Positions 1 through 8,797 of a stretch of DNA of 64,000 bases are shown here, piece by piece (the first letter of the stretch is position 1; each line of letters begins with the position of its first letter). The notes under the pieces were generated by a model. It had not been told where the DNA came from, searched no databases, and saw only the letters and a program-made list of their open reading frames with translations. This DNA is from an uncultured Sphingomonas sp. GTDB lineage: Bacteria; Pseudomonadota; Alphaproteobacteria; Sphingomonadales; Sphingomonadaceae. The stretch lies in the NCBI GenBank assembly GCA_913775975.1, contig CAJYLQ010000005.1, forward strand, positions 62,001 to 126,000. Reading direction: 5' to 3'. Both the position numbers and the translations under genes were made by a program.

Positions 1-623
1 AACGGCCCGTCGGGCGCGTCGGTGATGATCGCGGGATCGATCATCTGCACGCCCACATAGGCGAAGGGCGCGACCGTGCCCGGCCGGCGGCGGCCGAGGA
101 TGCGGCCGTCCGCCCCCAGCCGGAAATCGCCCGCGCCGGGCAGGTTGTTCGCGCGCGCCAGCGGCACCATCAGCAGCAGCGCGTCCATCGTCGCCGCATC
201 CCAGCGCGCGGACAGCAGCCGGATCGTGTCCATCGGCCCGTCGATCCACAGGCTGTCGCCATTGACCACCAGCACCGGCCCGTCGCCCATCAGGTGCCGC
301 GCCTTCACCAGCCCGCCGCCGGTTTCCAGCAATCGGTCCCGCTCGTCGGAGATCAGGATGTCGAGATGCGGATAGCGGCGGCGCAGATGCGCCTCCATCG
401 TATCGGCGAGGTAATGGACGTTGACGATGACGCGCTCGATCCCCGCCGCGCAGAGGCGATCGAAGACGTGGTCGATCAGCGGCTTTCCCGCGACCTCCAC
501 CAGCGGCTTGGGCCGGGTGATCGTCAGCGGGCGCATCCGCTTGCCCAGCCCCGCCGCCATCACCATGGCGGTTTTCGGGACGATCCCGCCCGGATCGGGG
601 CGGAGCGACAATTGCCGGGTCAT
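1..623 (-). CDS. murU: MurU-like nucleotidyltransferase (partial, 3' end outside window)
   Basis: Probably N-acetylmuramate-1-phosphate uridylyltransferase, which makes UDP-MurNAc from recycled MurNAc-1-phosphate in the cytoplasm. The N-terminus has the sugar-phosphate nucleotidyltransferase signature: about residues 20-45 read AAGLGKRMRPLT followed by RPKPLVEVAGKPL, and a later VVNGDSLW segment fits the metal-binding NGD motif. The start at 623 shares ATGA with the stop of the amgK-like gene. The last gene of the divL-tsaE-amgK-murU run, it continues past base 1. The family also contains mannose-1-phosphate guanylyltransferases, which the sequence alone would not exclude; the amgK neighbour decides for MurU. 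Confidence 0.8.
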   Translation of the reverse strand, partial: MTRQLSLRPDPGGIVPKTAMVMAAGLGKRMRPLTITRPKPLVEVAGKPLIDHVFDRLCAAGIERVIVNVHYLADTMEAHLRRRYPHLDILISDERDRLLETGGGLVKARHLMGDGPVLVVNGDSLWIDGPMDTIRLLSARWDAATMDALLLMVPLARANNLPGAGDFRLGADGRILGRRRPGTVAPFAYVGVQMIDPAIITDAPDGP

Positions 624-1588
624 GCCGCGATCTCCAGCGGATCGCCGCGTCGGTCGGCGGGGATGTTGGCGTCGAACCAGCGTTTCACCGGCGTCAGCAC
701 CGGCTGCGCCAGATCGCGTTCCAGATAGGCCCAGACGCGCGGGCACAGCGCGGCGTAGCGCGGCTTGCCGTCGCGCTGCCACAGCCGAGTGAAGATGCCG
801 ACGATCTTCGCATTCCGCTGCGCGCCGAGCACGTGATAGGCCGCCATGAAGTCCTCGTCCGCTCCCGTCGCGGCGCGATAGCGGGCCAGCATCGCCGCCT
901 CCAGCGCCGGATCGACCGTACGCCGCGCATCCTGCAGCAATGAGACAAGGTCATAGGCGGGATGCCCCGCCAGCGCGTCCTGGAAATCGAGCAGGCCCAG
1001 CCGCCGGCCCGCGCCGACGAGCATCAGGTTTTCCGCATGATAGTCACGCAGCACCGTGACCGGGGTCGCCGCCAGCGCATGGTCGAACACCGCGTCCCAC
1101 GCGGCGCGATACCCGTCGATATCGACCGACAGGCCGATCGCGGGCGCGTACCATTCGACCAGCAGCCCCGCCTCCCGGTGCAGGACCGCGCGGTCATAGG
1201 GGGGCACGGCGGCGGCGGGATGCCGGGCCAGATCGACCAGCAGGTCGACCGCCACGCCGTACAGCGCCGACTCTTCCGCCGGGGCGGCATCCACCGTCTC
1301 GCGGAACCGGACGTCGCCCAGATCGCCGAGAAGCACGAGGCCCTGCTCCATATCGGCAGCAAGGATCTGCGGTGGCAGGAAGCCGTGATCGGTCAGCCAG
1401 CCGGCGATCGCGATGAAGGGGCGCGGATCCTCCTCAGGCGGGGGGGCGTCCATCAGCACCGCGCTGCGCGCGCCGTCCGTCACCCGGAAATAGCGGCGGA
1501 ACGAGGCATCGCCCGCCAGCGGCAGCACGGTGGCGTCCGCCCAGCCATGCTCGGAAAGAAAGGCGCCGGCCCCGGCCGGCGGCGTCAT
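620..1588 (-). CDS. amgK: AmgK-like sugar kinase (aminoglycoside phosphotransferase fold)
   Basis: Probably the anomeric MurNAc/GlcNAc kinase that supplies MurU in the peptidoglycan recycling route that bypasses MurA. About 322 residues of the APH fold: an N-terminal segment with GDASFRRYFRV, a catalytic loop RDYHAENLML and a metal-binding LLDFQDALAGHPAYDL, all typical of this kinase group. I chose the ATG at 1588 because it overlaps the tsaE stop as ATGA, the same join as at both neighbouring junctions. An in-frame ATG at 1597 is also possible. Its pairing with a MurU-like gene is the main reason for calling AmgK rather than a generic phosphotransferase. Confidence 0.82.
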   Translation of the reverse strand: MTPPAGAGAFLSEHGWADATVLPLAGDASFRRYFRVTDGARSAVLMDAPPPEEDPRPFIAIAGWLTDHGFLPPQILAADMEQGLVLLGDLGDVRFRETVDAAPAEESALYGVAVDLLVDLARHPAAAVPPYDRAVLHREAGLLVEWYAPAIGLSVDIDGYRAAWDAVFDHALAATPVTVLRDYHAENLMLVGAGRRLGLLDFQDALAGHPAYDLVSLLQDARRTVDPALEAAMLARYRAATGADEDFMAAYHVLGAQRNAKIVGIFTRLWQRDGKPRYAALCPRVWAYLERDLAQPVLTPVKRWFDANIPADRRGDPLEIAA

Positions 1589-2052
1589 ATCGGCCATCGC
1601 GCGCTCCAAGCCGGGGGCACCGCCGCTGTCAAGCACCGGCCGCCATCGGGGGCCATCGCCAGCGTGATCGCCAGCGCATCGGGCCAGGCGCCCGGGCCCG
1701 CCCGGTCGGGCCATTCGACGATCAGCAGCCCGTCGCCCCGGTCGTCCTCAAGCCCCAGTTCCTCCACCTCGGCCGGGTCGTCCAGCCGGTAGAGGTCGAC
1801 ATGCCAGACGGGCAGACGCACCTCGGGCACGTCATAGGGCTGGACGATCGCGAAGCTGGGGCTGGGCGCCTCCCCCGCCAGCCCCAGCGCGGCGAGCAGG
1901 CCGCGCGCGATGCTGGTCTTGCCCGCGCCGAGCGGCCCGGCCAGCGTGATGACGTCGCCCGGCCGCACGATGGCGGCCAGCCGCGCGCCGAACGCCAGCG
2001 TCGCGTCGGTATCGGCGAGCGGGATCGCCGCGCCCTCGGCCGGCGCGCTCAT
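1585..2052 (-). CDS. tsaE: tRNA threonylcarbamoyladenosine biosynthesis ATPase TsaE
   Basis: ATPase that acts with TsaB and TsaD in making the t6A37 modification of ANN-decoding tRNAs. 155 residues, the usual size. A P-loop GPLGAGKT lies at residues 39-46, followed by SPSFAIVQPY and the HVDLYRLDDPAEVEELGLED segment that defines the family, then LIVEWPDRAG. The start at 2052 overlaps the divL stop by four bases (ATGA), and the end overlaps amgK in the same way, so translation is probably coupled along the operon. Confidence 0.93.
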   Translation of the reverse strand: MSAPAEGAAIPLADTDATLAFGARLAAIVRPGDVITLAGPLGAGKTSIARGLLAALGLAGEAPSPSFAIVQPYDVPEVRLPVWHVDLYRLDDPAEVEELGLEDDRGDGLLIVEWPDRAGPGAWPDALAITLAMAPDGGRCLTAAVPPAWSARWPI

Positions 2053-4403
2053 CGGCGTGGCAGTTCGACGGTGACGAGCGTGCCCTGCCCCGGTTCGGAC
2101 ACCAGCGCGATCTTGCCGCCATGCGCCTCGACGAACTGGCGCGCGAGCGGCAGGCCGGTGGCGAGCATGCGTTCGCCCCCCGCCTGCGGCTGCGGCTCCC
2201 CGAACCGTTCGAAGGCGAGCGCCGCGCTCTCACGGTCCAGCCCCGGCCCGTTGTCGCTGACGATGATGCGCGCGCCCGTCGCATTGCCGTCGGCATGGAG
2301 GAGCAGGCGCCCTCCCGGCGGCAGCGCCGTCAACGCGTGGCGCAGCAGATGCTCCACCACCTCGCGCAGGCGCCGCGCATCGCCCTGCACCCGGCCCGCC
2401 GAGCGCGACAGCTCCACCGCGAAATCGATGCGGTGGCGGCGGATCGCGGGCTGGACGGAGGACGCCGCCTCGCGCGCGATGCCGACCAGATCGACGTCGG
2501 TGCGCTCGATCCCCTCGTCGCCCTGCGTCAGGTCGAGCACGTCGTCGATCAGCAGCGCCAGCCGCTCCGTCGAATCGAGGATCGCCTCGACATAGCTGGA
2601 TGCCTGTTCGGGCAGCGCGCCCGCATAGCCGCCGTGCAGCATCTCCGCGAAGCCGCTGATCGAGGTCAGCGGCGTCTTCAGCTCGTAGCTCATGTTGGCG
2701 ACGAACTTCGTCTTCAGCTGGTCCGCCTGCTCCAGCGCCTCCGCCCGGTCGCGCAGCGCCTGTTCGGCGCGGCGGCTGTCGGTGATGTCGAGCATCGTGA
2801 ACAGCGCGTTCCCGTCCGGCAGCGGCACGGCGGCGAATTCGAAATGGCGACCATCCGAAAAGGCGACGCGACCACCGCGCTGCTGCCGCTCGACGGTGGC
2901 GGCATGGACCAGGTCCGGGATCAGCCCCGCCCGGTTCGGGGTGACGAGCCGCGCCGCCACCTCGGTCGCGAACCGGTCGACGCGGGGATGGCTGACGAGG
3001 AACGCCTCGTCGACGCCCCACACCGCGCGGAAGCGGTTGTTCCATAGCTGCAGCCGCCCGTCGGCCGCGAAGACGCCCAGCGCCTCGAACAGGTTATCGA
3101 AGGTGGCGGTGCGCACGCGCAGCAGCGTGTCGCGCGCGCTGGCCAGTTGCACCTGTTCGGTCCGATCCTCGAAGATCAGCAGCAGGCCGCCATCGGGCAG
3201 CGACTGGGCGACGACGCGCAGGTGCGTGCCGCCGGGCAGGTGCCAGCTTTCCTCGCGCGCGCCCTCCGCGCCGACGAACCAGCCGCGCCGCTCCGCCTTC
3301 CAGCCGGGAAAGTCGCGGACCTCGGGCAGGCGGTTCGTCTCTCGCATCCGTTCGAGGACGCGGTCGAACTCCATCCCCTCGGCCAGCCATTCGGGGCGGA
3401 TCGCGAACATCCGGCGGAAGGGCTGGTTGCTGAAAACCAGTGCGCGGTCGGGCCCGAACTGCGCGACGCCCGCCGACAGCCGGTCGAGCATGCCGCGCTG
3501 CGCCTCCGCGAAGCGCTTCGCGCCGGTGCGCTCCTGCTCCAGATCCTCGATATCGACGGCGAAGCCCGCGACGCTGCCCGAGGACAAGGGCACGTCGATG
3601 ACGCGCAGCGTGCGGCGCGCGCCGCCGATCGTGGCGGGCAGCGTCTGCTCGATCGGCGCGCCCCGCTCCCGCGCGGCGAGCGCGCCCGCGACCGGGCCGC
3701 CGCGATCGGAGCCGTCGATCAGCTCCAGCCCGTCCGCGATCACCTGACCGGCGCTGCGCCCGTCGACCGCCGCGACATAGGCGGCGTTCACCATCTGGAG
3801 CCTCAGGTCGGGGTCGCGATACCACATGGGCAGCGGCGATGCCTCGATCAGGCCGGTCAGCGCGTCATAGGCATGGTCCAGCCGCGCGACCTCCGCCGCC
3901 AGCCGGTCGAGTTCGGAGCGGGTGTCGGTGACGTCGAAGACCCAGATCACCACCTTGCCCTGAAGGCTTCCGTCCTGCCCGCCCTCATCGGCGCGGCGGC
4001 CGTGCATCATCAGCGCGCGCGACGATCCCTGCGGATGGACGACCCGGCTGAAGGTGCGGCCGGTGCGCAGCGTCGTGTCGACCTCATGCCCGATCAACGC
4101 CGCGTCATCTCCGCAAAGGCCATTCTCGCCGGAACACATCGCGGCGATCGTGTCGGGCAGATCGTCCAGCCCGAACCAGTCGGCCAGCGTGCGCGGCATC
4201 TCTACCCGGCCATCGAAGCGGACCAGCATCGCGATCGCCGGGCTGGTCGCCAGCATCGCCTGCAACCGGCGATTGTCGCGCACGACGCCGCGCGCCTGCG
4301 CGGACCGGCGGATGCCGTGGAAGATCAGCAGCGCGCCGAGCAGCAGCAGCACGAGCAGCACGGCGCCGATCGCGATCGCCGTGCGCGTGTCGAGCACCAT
4401 CAT
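2049..4403 (-). CDS. divL: DivL-type cell-cycle kinase homologue with Tyr at the phospho-acceptor site
   Basis: 784 residues with one N-terminal membrane helix (about 8-30), a long region of PAS-like sensor domains, a HisKA dimerisation domain (about 562-630) and an ATPase domain with DNGPGLD (N/G1 type) and a degenerate G2 box. The phospho-acceptor helix reads NMSYELKTP, so the conserved His is Tyr573 (codon 2685-2687). Caulobacter DivL has Tyr550 at this place in 769 residues, and there it controls CckA through DivK rather than acting as an ordinary kinase. Size, order of domains and the Tyr all match DivL. First gene of the operon with tsaE, amgK and murU. A second ATG follows directly at 4400. 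Confidence 0.88.
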   Translation of the reverse strand: MMVLDTRTAIAIGAVLLVLLLLGALLIFHGIRRSAQARGVVRDNRRLQAMLATSPAIAMLVRFDGRVEMPRTLADWFGLDDLPDTIAAMCSGENGLCGDDAALIGHEVDTTLRTGRTFSRVVHPQGSSRALMMHGRRADEGGQDGSLQGKVVIWVFDVTDTRSELDRLAAEVARLDHAYDALTGLIEASPLPMWYRDPDLRLQMVNAAYVAAVDGRSAGQVIADGLELIDGSDRGGPVAGALAARERGAPIEQTLPATIGGARRTLRVIDVPLSSGSVAGFAVDIEDLEQERTGAKRFAEAQRGMLDRLSAGVAQFGPDRALVFSNQPFRRMFAIRPEWLAEGMEFDRVLERMRETNRLPEVRDFPGWKAERRGWFVGAEGAREESWHLPGGTHLRVVAQSLPDGGLLLIFEDRTEQVQLASARDTLLRVRTATFDNLFEALGVFAADGRLQLWNNRFRAVWGVDEAFLVSHPRVDRFATEVAARLVTPNRAGLIPDLVHAATVERQQRGGRVAFSDGRHFEFAAVPLPDGNALFTMLDITDSRRAEQALRDRAEALEQADQLKTKFVANMSYELKTPLTSISGFAEMLHGGYAGALPEQASSYVEAILDSTERLALLIDDVLDLTQGDEGIERTDVDLVGIAREAASSVQPAIRRHRIDFAVELSRSAGRVQGDARRLREVVEHLLRHALTALPPGGRLLLHADGNATGARIIVSDNGPGLDRESAALAFERFGEPQPQAGGERMLATGLPLARQFVEAHGGKIALVSEPGQGTLVTVELPRR

Positions 4404-4465
4404 GTCAGGGCAGCGCCTGCGGGGGAAAGGATCATGACCCCATCCCTATCCCACCCGGCCCCAAG

Positions 4466-4497
4466 CAAAAAGGCCCGGCGCAACGGCCGGGCCTTTC
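4466..4497 (-). terminator. Intrinsic terminator after ahcY
   Basis: GGCCCGGC at 4472-4479 pairs with GCCGGGCC at 4486-4493. On the minus strand the stem is followed by a run of T. It sits between the ahcY stop (4540) and the divL start (4403), so it ends ahcY transcription and separates it from the divL operon. Confidence 0.85.
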
Positions 4498-4539
4498 TTC
4501 ATCGATCGAGCGGGAGGCCGGCGGCACCCCCGGGACCGA

Positions 4540-5973
4540 TCAATAGCGGTAGTGGTCGGGCTTGAACGGGCCGGCGACCGGGACGCCGATATACTTGGCC
4601 TGCTTTTCGGACAGCTGCGACAGCTGCACGCCCAGCTTTTCGAGGTGGAGCGCAGCGACCTTCTCGTCGAGGTGCTTGGGCAGAACGTAGACCTGGTTCT
4701 GGTAGTTCTCACCCTTCGTCCACAGCTCGATCTGCGCCAGCGTCTGGTTGGTGAACGACGCGGACATGACGAACGAGGGGTGGCCGGTCGCGCAGCCCAG
4801 GTTCACCAGGCGACCCTTGGCCAGCACGATGATCTGCTTGCCGTCCGGGAACTCGACCAGATCGGTGCCAGGCTTCACCTCGGTCCACTTGTAGTTCGAC
4901 ATCGCGGCGATCTGGATCTCCGAGTCGAAGTGGCCGATGTTGCAGACGATCGCCATCGGCTTCATCGCCTTCATGTGATCGGCGGTGATGACGTCGGCGT
5001 TGCCGGTCGCGGTCACGAAGATGTCGGAGCGCTTCACCGCCTCTTCCATCGTCACGACCTCATAACCCTCCATCGCCGCCTGCAGCGCGCAGATCGGGTC
5101 GATCTCGGTCACGAGCACGCGCGCGCCGCCGTTGCGGAGCGACGCAGCCGAACCCTTGCCCACGTCGCCGAAGCCGGCGACGGTCGCGACCTTGCCGGCC
5201 AGCATCACGTCGGTCGCGCGGCGGATCGCGTCGACCAGCGATTCCTTGCAGCCGTACAGGTTGTCGAACTTCGACTTGGTGACCGAGTCGTTGACGTTGA
5301 TCGCCGGGAAGGGCAGCTCGCCCTTCTTCGCGATCTCGTACAGGCGGTGGACGCCGGTGGTCGTCTCTTCCGACACGCCCTTCAGGTTCTTCACCGTCTC
5401 GGTCAGGTAGCCGGGATACTTGGCGATGAACGCCTTCACCGAACGCTGGAACTCGACTTCCTCTTCATTCTCGGGCTCGCCGAAGGTCTGGCCGGCTTCC
5501 AGCTTGGCGCCCCACAGCGCGAACATGGTCGCGTCGCCGCCATCGTCGAGGATGATGTTGGCGGTCTGGCCGGTGGTGCCCGCACCCCAGTTGAAGATGT
5601 CGCCGACATAGTCCCAATATTCGGCCAGCGTCTCGCCCTTCACGGCGAAGACGGGGATGCCGGCGGCGGCGATCGCGGCGGCGGCATGGTCCTGCGTCGA
5701 GAAGATGTTGCAGGTCGCCCAGCGCACGTCCGCGCCAAGCGCGACCAGCGTCTCGATCAGCACCGCGGTCTGGATCGTCATGTGCAGCGAGCCGGTGATG
5801 CGCGCGCCCTTCAGCGGCTGCGACGCGCCGAATTCCTCGCGGAGCGCCATCAGGCCGGGCATCTCCGTCTCGGCGATGCGGATCTCCGCGCGGCCGAAAT
5901 CGGCAAGGCCGATATCCTTGATGACATAGTCGGTGCCGGCGGCGGTGCCGTTCGGGGCGATTGCGGTAGCCAT
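4540..5973 (-). CDS. ahcY: S-adenosylhomocysteine hydrolase
   Basis: Splits S-adenosylhomocysteine into homocysteine and adenosine, removing the product inhibitor of methyltransferases; cytoplasmic, NAD-dependent tetramer. 477 residues, in line with the longer bacterial form. Visible landmarks are the N-terminal [27 protein letters not shown] segment (read in parts), [17 protein letters not shown], the NAD-binding [14 protein letters not shown] and the C-terminal KPDHYRY. The start is preceded by an AGGAGC ribosome-binding site. Its own promoter region holds a perfect 20-bp palindrome, and a strong terminator follows, so it is probably expressed alone or with yqgE read-through. Confidence 0.97.
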   Translation of the reverse strand: MATAIAPNGTAAGTDYVIKDIGLADFGRAEIRIAETEMPGLMALREEFGASQPLKGARITGSLHMTIQTAVLIETLVALGADVRWATCNIFSTQDHAAAAIAAAGIPVFAVKGETLAEYWDYVGDIFNWGAGTTGQTANIILDDGGDATMFALWGAKLEAGQTFGEPENEEEVEFQRSVKAFIAKYPGYLTETVKNLKGVSEETTTGVHRLYEIAKKGELPFPAINVNDSVTKSKFDNLYGCKESLVDAIRRATDVMLAGKVATVAGFGDVGKGSAASLRNGGARVLVTEIDPICALQAAMEGYEVVTMEEAVKRSDIFVTATGNADVITADHMKAMKPMAIVCNIGHFDSEIQIAAMSNYKWTEVKPGTDLVEFPDGKQIIVLAKGRLVNLGCATGHPSFVMSASFTNQTLAQIELWTKGENYQNQVYVLPKHLDEKVAALHLEKLGVQLSQLSEKQAKYIGVPVAGPFKPDHYRY

Positions 5974-6035
5974 GTGATGCTCCTGGGGAGAAAGTCGGTT
6001 GCGGGGCCTTTAGGCGTTCGCTCTCTGCCGATCAA

Positions 6036-6055
6036 ATATAAAGATATCTTTATAT
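6036..6055. promoter_or_regulatory. Perfect 20-bp AT-rich palindrome upstream of ahcY, candidate repressor operator
   Basis: ATATAAAGATATCTTTATAT is an exact palindrome centred between 6045 and 6046, in an otherwise GC-rich region. It lies 63-82 bases before the ahcY ATG and just after the yqgE stop. Its shape and position suit an operator for an ArsR-type regulator of methyl-cycle genes (the SahR/SamR kind). That identity is inferred, since the regulator gene is not in this window. Confidence 0.65.
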
Positions 6056-6062
6056 GCGAAAC

Positions 6063-6665
6063 TCAGGCCGTGCCGGCATCCGCGACCAACAGGCGTGGGT
6101 CGACGCCCGCCGCGCGGAACGCGCTGGCCCAGCGCGCGTCGGTTTCCACGTCCCACAGCAGCGCGTCGCCGGCGGGGGCGGAGAACCAGCCCGGCGTGCC
6201 CAATTCCCCCTCCAGCTGACCCGCGCTCCACCCGGCATAGCCGAGCGCGACGATCCAGCGTGCCGGCCCGCTGCCGTCCGCGATCGCGCGCAGCACATCG
6301 ACTGTGCTCGACAGCCCCCACCGGCCGGCAACGTCGACCGTGTCCTGCCCCGCCCAGTCGAGACTGTGCAGCACGAAGCCGCGCCGCATCTCCACCGGCC
6401 CGCCGAAATGGACGGGCGCGTCGGGCGCGTCGCCCGGTTCTATCTCGAACTGGCGGAGCAGCATGTGGAGGCTGAGGCCATCGATCACCGCGCCGACGCC
6501 GATGCCCAGCGCGCCATCCTCGTCATGCGCGCACATCGCGATCACCGCATGGGCGAATCGGGGATCGCCCATGCCGGGCATCGCGAGGAGGAACTGTCCG
6601 GTCAGAAAGGGCGTATCGGTCACGATTTGAACATAGGAAGCGTGGCGCGATGCCGCCATCGTCAA
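6063..6665 (-). CDS. YqgE/AlgH family protein (UPF0301)
   Basis: Small conserved cytoplasmic protein of unknown biochemical role; the family is named after AlgH of Pseudomonas. About 200 residues, normal for the family. The N-terminal segment LTGQFLLAMPGMGDPRF, then AVIAMCAHDEDGALGI, and the central VHFGGPVEMRRGFVLHS are family hallmarks; WIVALGYAGWSAGQLEGEL follows. The start may be 6665 or the ATG at 6659. It lies upstream of ahcY on the same strand, divergent from the peroxiredoxin gene. Confidence 0.9.
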   Translation of the reverse strand: MTMAASRHASYVQIVTDTPFLTGQFLLAMPGMGDPRFAHAVIAMCAHDEDGALGIGVGAVIDGLSLHMLLRQFEIEPGDAPDAPVHFGGPVEMRRGFVLHSLDWAGQDTVDVAGRWGLSSTVDVLRAIADGSGPARWIVALGYAGWSAGQLEGELGTPGWFSAPAGDALLWDVETDARWASAFRAAGVDPRLLVADAGTA

Positions 6666-6731
6666 TCGCCGGCTTGATCCCGGCGCGCGACTGGTCGACC
6701 AGTGCGGGCATCAAACAAGGGAAAGATCGAC

Positions 6732-7211
6732 ATGACCATTGCCATCGGTGAACGCCTGCCCGCCGCCACGCTCGTCCGCATGACGGCCGAGGGACCGGAC
6801 CAGGTCGCCACGCAGGATTTCTTCGCCGGCCGCACGGTTGCGCTGTTCGCGGTGCCGGGAGCCTTCACCCCGACCTGCTCCGCCCGCCACCTGCCCGGCT
6901 TCGTCGAGCAGCGCGCGGCGCTGCTGGCGAAGGGGGTGGACGAGATCGCCTGCACCGCCGTCAACGACGCGTTCGTCCTTTCCGCCTGGGGCAAGTCGGT
7001 CGGGGCGGAGGGCATCACGATGCTGGCCGACGGCAATGGCGACTTCGCCCGCGCGCTGGGGCTGGAGATGGACGGCAGCAAGTTCGGCATGGGCCTGCGC
7101 AGCCAGCGCTATGCGATGCTGGTCGAGGACGGCGTCGTGAAGCAACTGCACGTCGAGGCGCCCGGCGAGTTCCGCGTCAGTTCGGCGGAGCATCTGCTGT
7201 CCGCGTTGTGA
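6732..7211 (+). CDS. Peroxiredoxin of the Prx5 type
   Basis: Thiol peroxidase that reduces hydrogen peroxide and organic peroxides. 159 residues. The peroxidatic cysteine is Cys49 in VPGAFTPTCS, and a second cysteine, Cys74 in EIACTAVND, is where atypical two-Cys Prx5 enzymes and their relatives often have one. The ATG at 6732 is preceded by a GGGAAAG ribosome-binding site; an earlier in-frame start would only add an unconserved extension. It stands alone between yqgE (divergent) and amn. Confidence 0.92.
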   Translation: MTIAIGERLPAATLVRMTAEGPDQVATQDFFAGRTVALFAVPGAFTPTCSARHLPGFVEQRAALLAKGVDEIACTAVNDAFVLSAWGKSVGAEGITMLADGNGDFARALGLEMDGSKFGMGLRSQRYAMLVEDGVVKQLHVEAPGEFRVSSAEHLLSAL

Positions 7212-7258
7212 TCGCGCGCCGTCTTGCCAGCGTCATCGGCGGGGAATAACCATCCCCG

Positions 7259-8710
7259 ATGACAGCCGCATCCGATATCGTCGCCAAGCTCCAGCACCTC
7301 TATGCCGCGTCGGTCGACCGCCTGCAGGCGGCGATCGGCGCCTATATGGCGGATGGCACGACCCCGGATGCGGCCGCGCGGGCGGCGGGCGCGTTCGCCT
7401 ATCCCGAAATCCGGCTGCGCTTTTCGGGCGAGCCGGGGCGCCCCGCCCCCGTCCGCTCGTTCGGGCGGCTGGTGGCGCCGGGCGAGTACCGGATCACCGT
7501 GACCAAGCCGGCGATGTTCGCCGCCTATCTGATCGAGCAGCTGGAGCTGCTGATCGAGGATTACGACGTCCAGATCACCGCTGCGCCGGGGCGGCAGGAA
7601 ATCCCGTTTCCCTATGTGCTCGATCCCGGTCACGCGCTGGCGCTGGACCAGGTGTCGGTCGCGGAGCTGGCGCGCTGGTTCCCGGCGACCGAGCTGGCGT
7701 TCATCGGCGACGAGATCGCGGACGGGCTGTGGATCACGGCCGACGGCACGCGGCCGCTGGCGCTGTTCGACGCGCTGCGTACCGATTTCAGCCTGGCGCG
7801 GCTGCGGCATTATACGGGCACGCCGGCGGAACATACGCAGCGCTTCGTACTGTTCACGAACTATCACCGCTATGTCGATGAATTCGTGCGCTGGGCGGCA
7901 TCGCAGCTGGGCCCGCGCGAGGATGGCAGCGCCAGCCGCTTCACCGCGCTGTCCGGCGCGGGCAACGTGATGATCCGATCGCCCGAGGATGTGGAGCAGA
8001 TCGTCAACGACAGCGCGTGGCGGCGGCACCAGATGCCCGCCTATCACCTGATGGCGGAGGACGGGACGGGGATCACGCTGGTCAATATCGGCGTCGGCCC
8101 GTCCAACGCCAAGACGATCTGCGATCATCTGGCGGTGCTGCGGCCAGAGGCGTGGCTGATGATCGGCCATTGCGGCGGCCTGCGCCCGACGCAGCGGATC
8201 GGCGATTACGTGCTCGCCCACGCGTATCTGCGCGACGACCATGTGCTGGACGACGTGCTGCCGCCGGAGATCCCGGTGCCCGCCATCGCCGAGGTGCAGG
8301 TCGCGCTGGCGCGCGCCGCCGAGATCGTGTCGGGCCAGTCGGGCGAGGAGCTGAAGCGCCGGTTGCGGACGGGCACGATCGTGACGACGGACGATCGCAA
8401 TTGGGAACTGCGCTATTCCAAGTCGGCGCTGCGCTTCTCGTTGAGCCGCGCGGTGGGCATCGACATGGAATCGGCGACGATCGCGGCGCAGGGATATCGC
8501 TTCCGCGTCCCCTATGGCACGCTGCTGTGCGTGTCGGACAAGCCGCTGCACGGCGAACTGAAACTGCCCGGCCAGGCGAACCGCTTCTACGAGCGCGCGA
8601 TCAGCGAGCATATGCGGATCGGCATCGAGGCGTGCGAGCAGCTGCGGCTGGAGGGCGAGGGATTGCACAGCCGCAAGCTGCGCGCCTTCAACGAGCCGCC
8701 CTTCCGCTGA
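7259..8710 (+). CDS. amn: AMP nucleosidase
   Basis: Hydrolyses AMP to adenine and ribose 5-phosphate, which adjusts the adenylate pool. 483 residues, the length of the E. coli enzyme. An N-terminal AMN-specific domain (about 10-170) is followed by a nucleoside-phosphorylase-like domain with ITLVNIGVGPSNAKTICDHL and MIGHCGGLR and, near the end, VGIDMESATIAAQGYRF, the usual Met-Glu substrate-binding pair. A gap of 47 bases separates it from the peroxiredoxin gene, so the two may share a transcript. Confidence 0.95.
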   Translation: MTAASDIVAKLQHLYAASVDRLQAAIGAYMADGTTPDAAARAAGAFAYPEIRLRFSGEPGRPAPVRSFGRLVAPGEYRITVTKPAMFAAYLIEQLELLIEDYDVQITAAPGRQEIPFPYVLDPGHALALDQVSVAELARWFPATELAFIGDEIADGLWITADGTRPLALFDALRTDFSLARLRHYTGTPAEHTQRFVLFTNYHRYVDEFVRWAASQLGPREDGSASRFTALSGAGNVMIRSPEDVEQIVNDSAWRRHQMPAYHLMAEDGTGITLVNIGVGPSNAKTICDHLAVLRPEAWLMIGHCGGLRPTQRIGDYVLAHAYLRDDHVLDDVLPPEIPVPAIAEVQVALARAAEIVSGQSGEELKRRLRTGTIVTTDDRNWELRYSKSALRFSLSRAVGIDMESATIAAQGYRFRVPYGTLLCVSDKPLHGELKLPGQANRFYERAISEHMRIGIEACEQLRLEGEGLHSRKLRAFNEPPFR

Positions 8711-8797
8711 TCGGCAACCATCGCAGCGGCGTGGCGTTTCGGTATCGCAACCAATTCTCGATCTTTCCCGGGATCTTTCAGCGCGAGGACCGCCGCC

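Noticed and set aside
5974..6062. SAH riboswitch upstream of ahcY
   Set aside because: I could not find the conserved riboswitch core or pairing. The strong palindrome suggests protein-based control.
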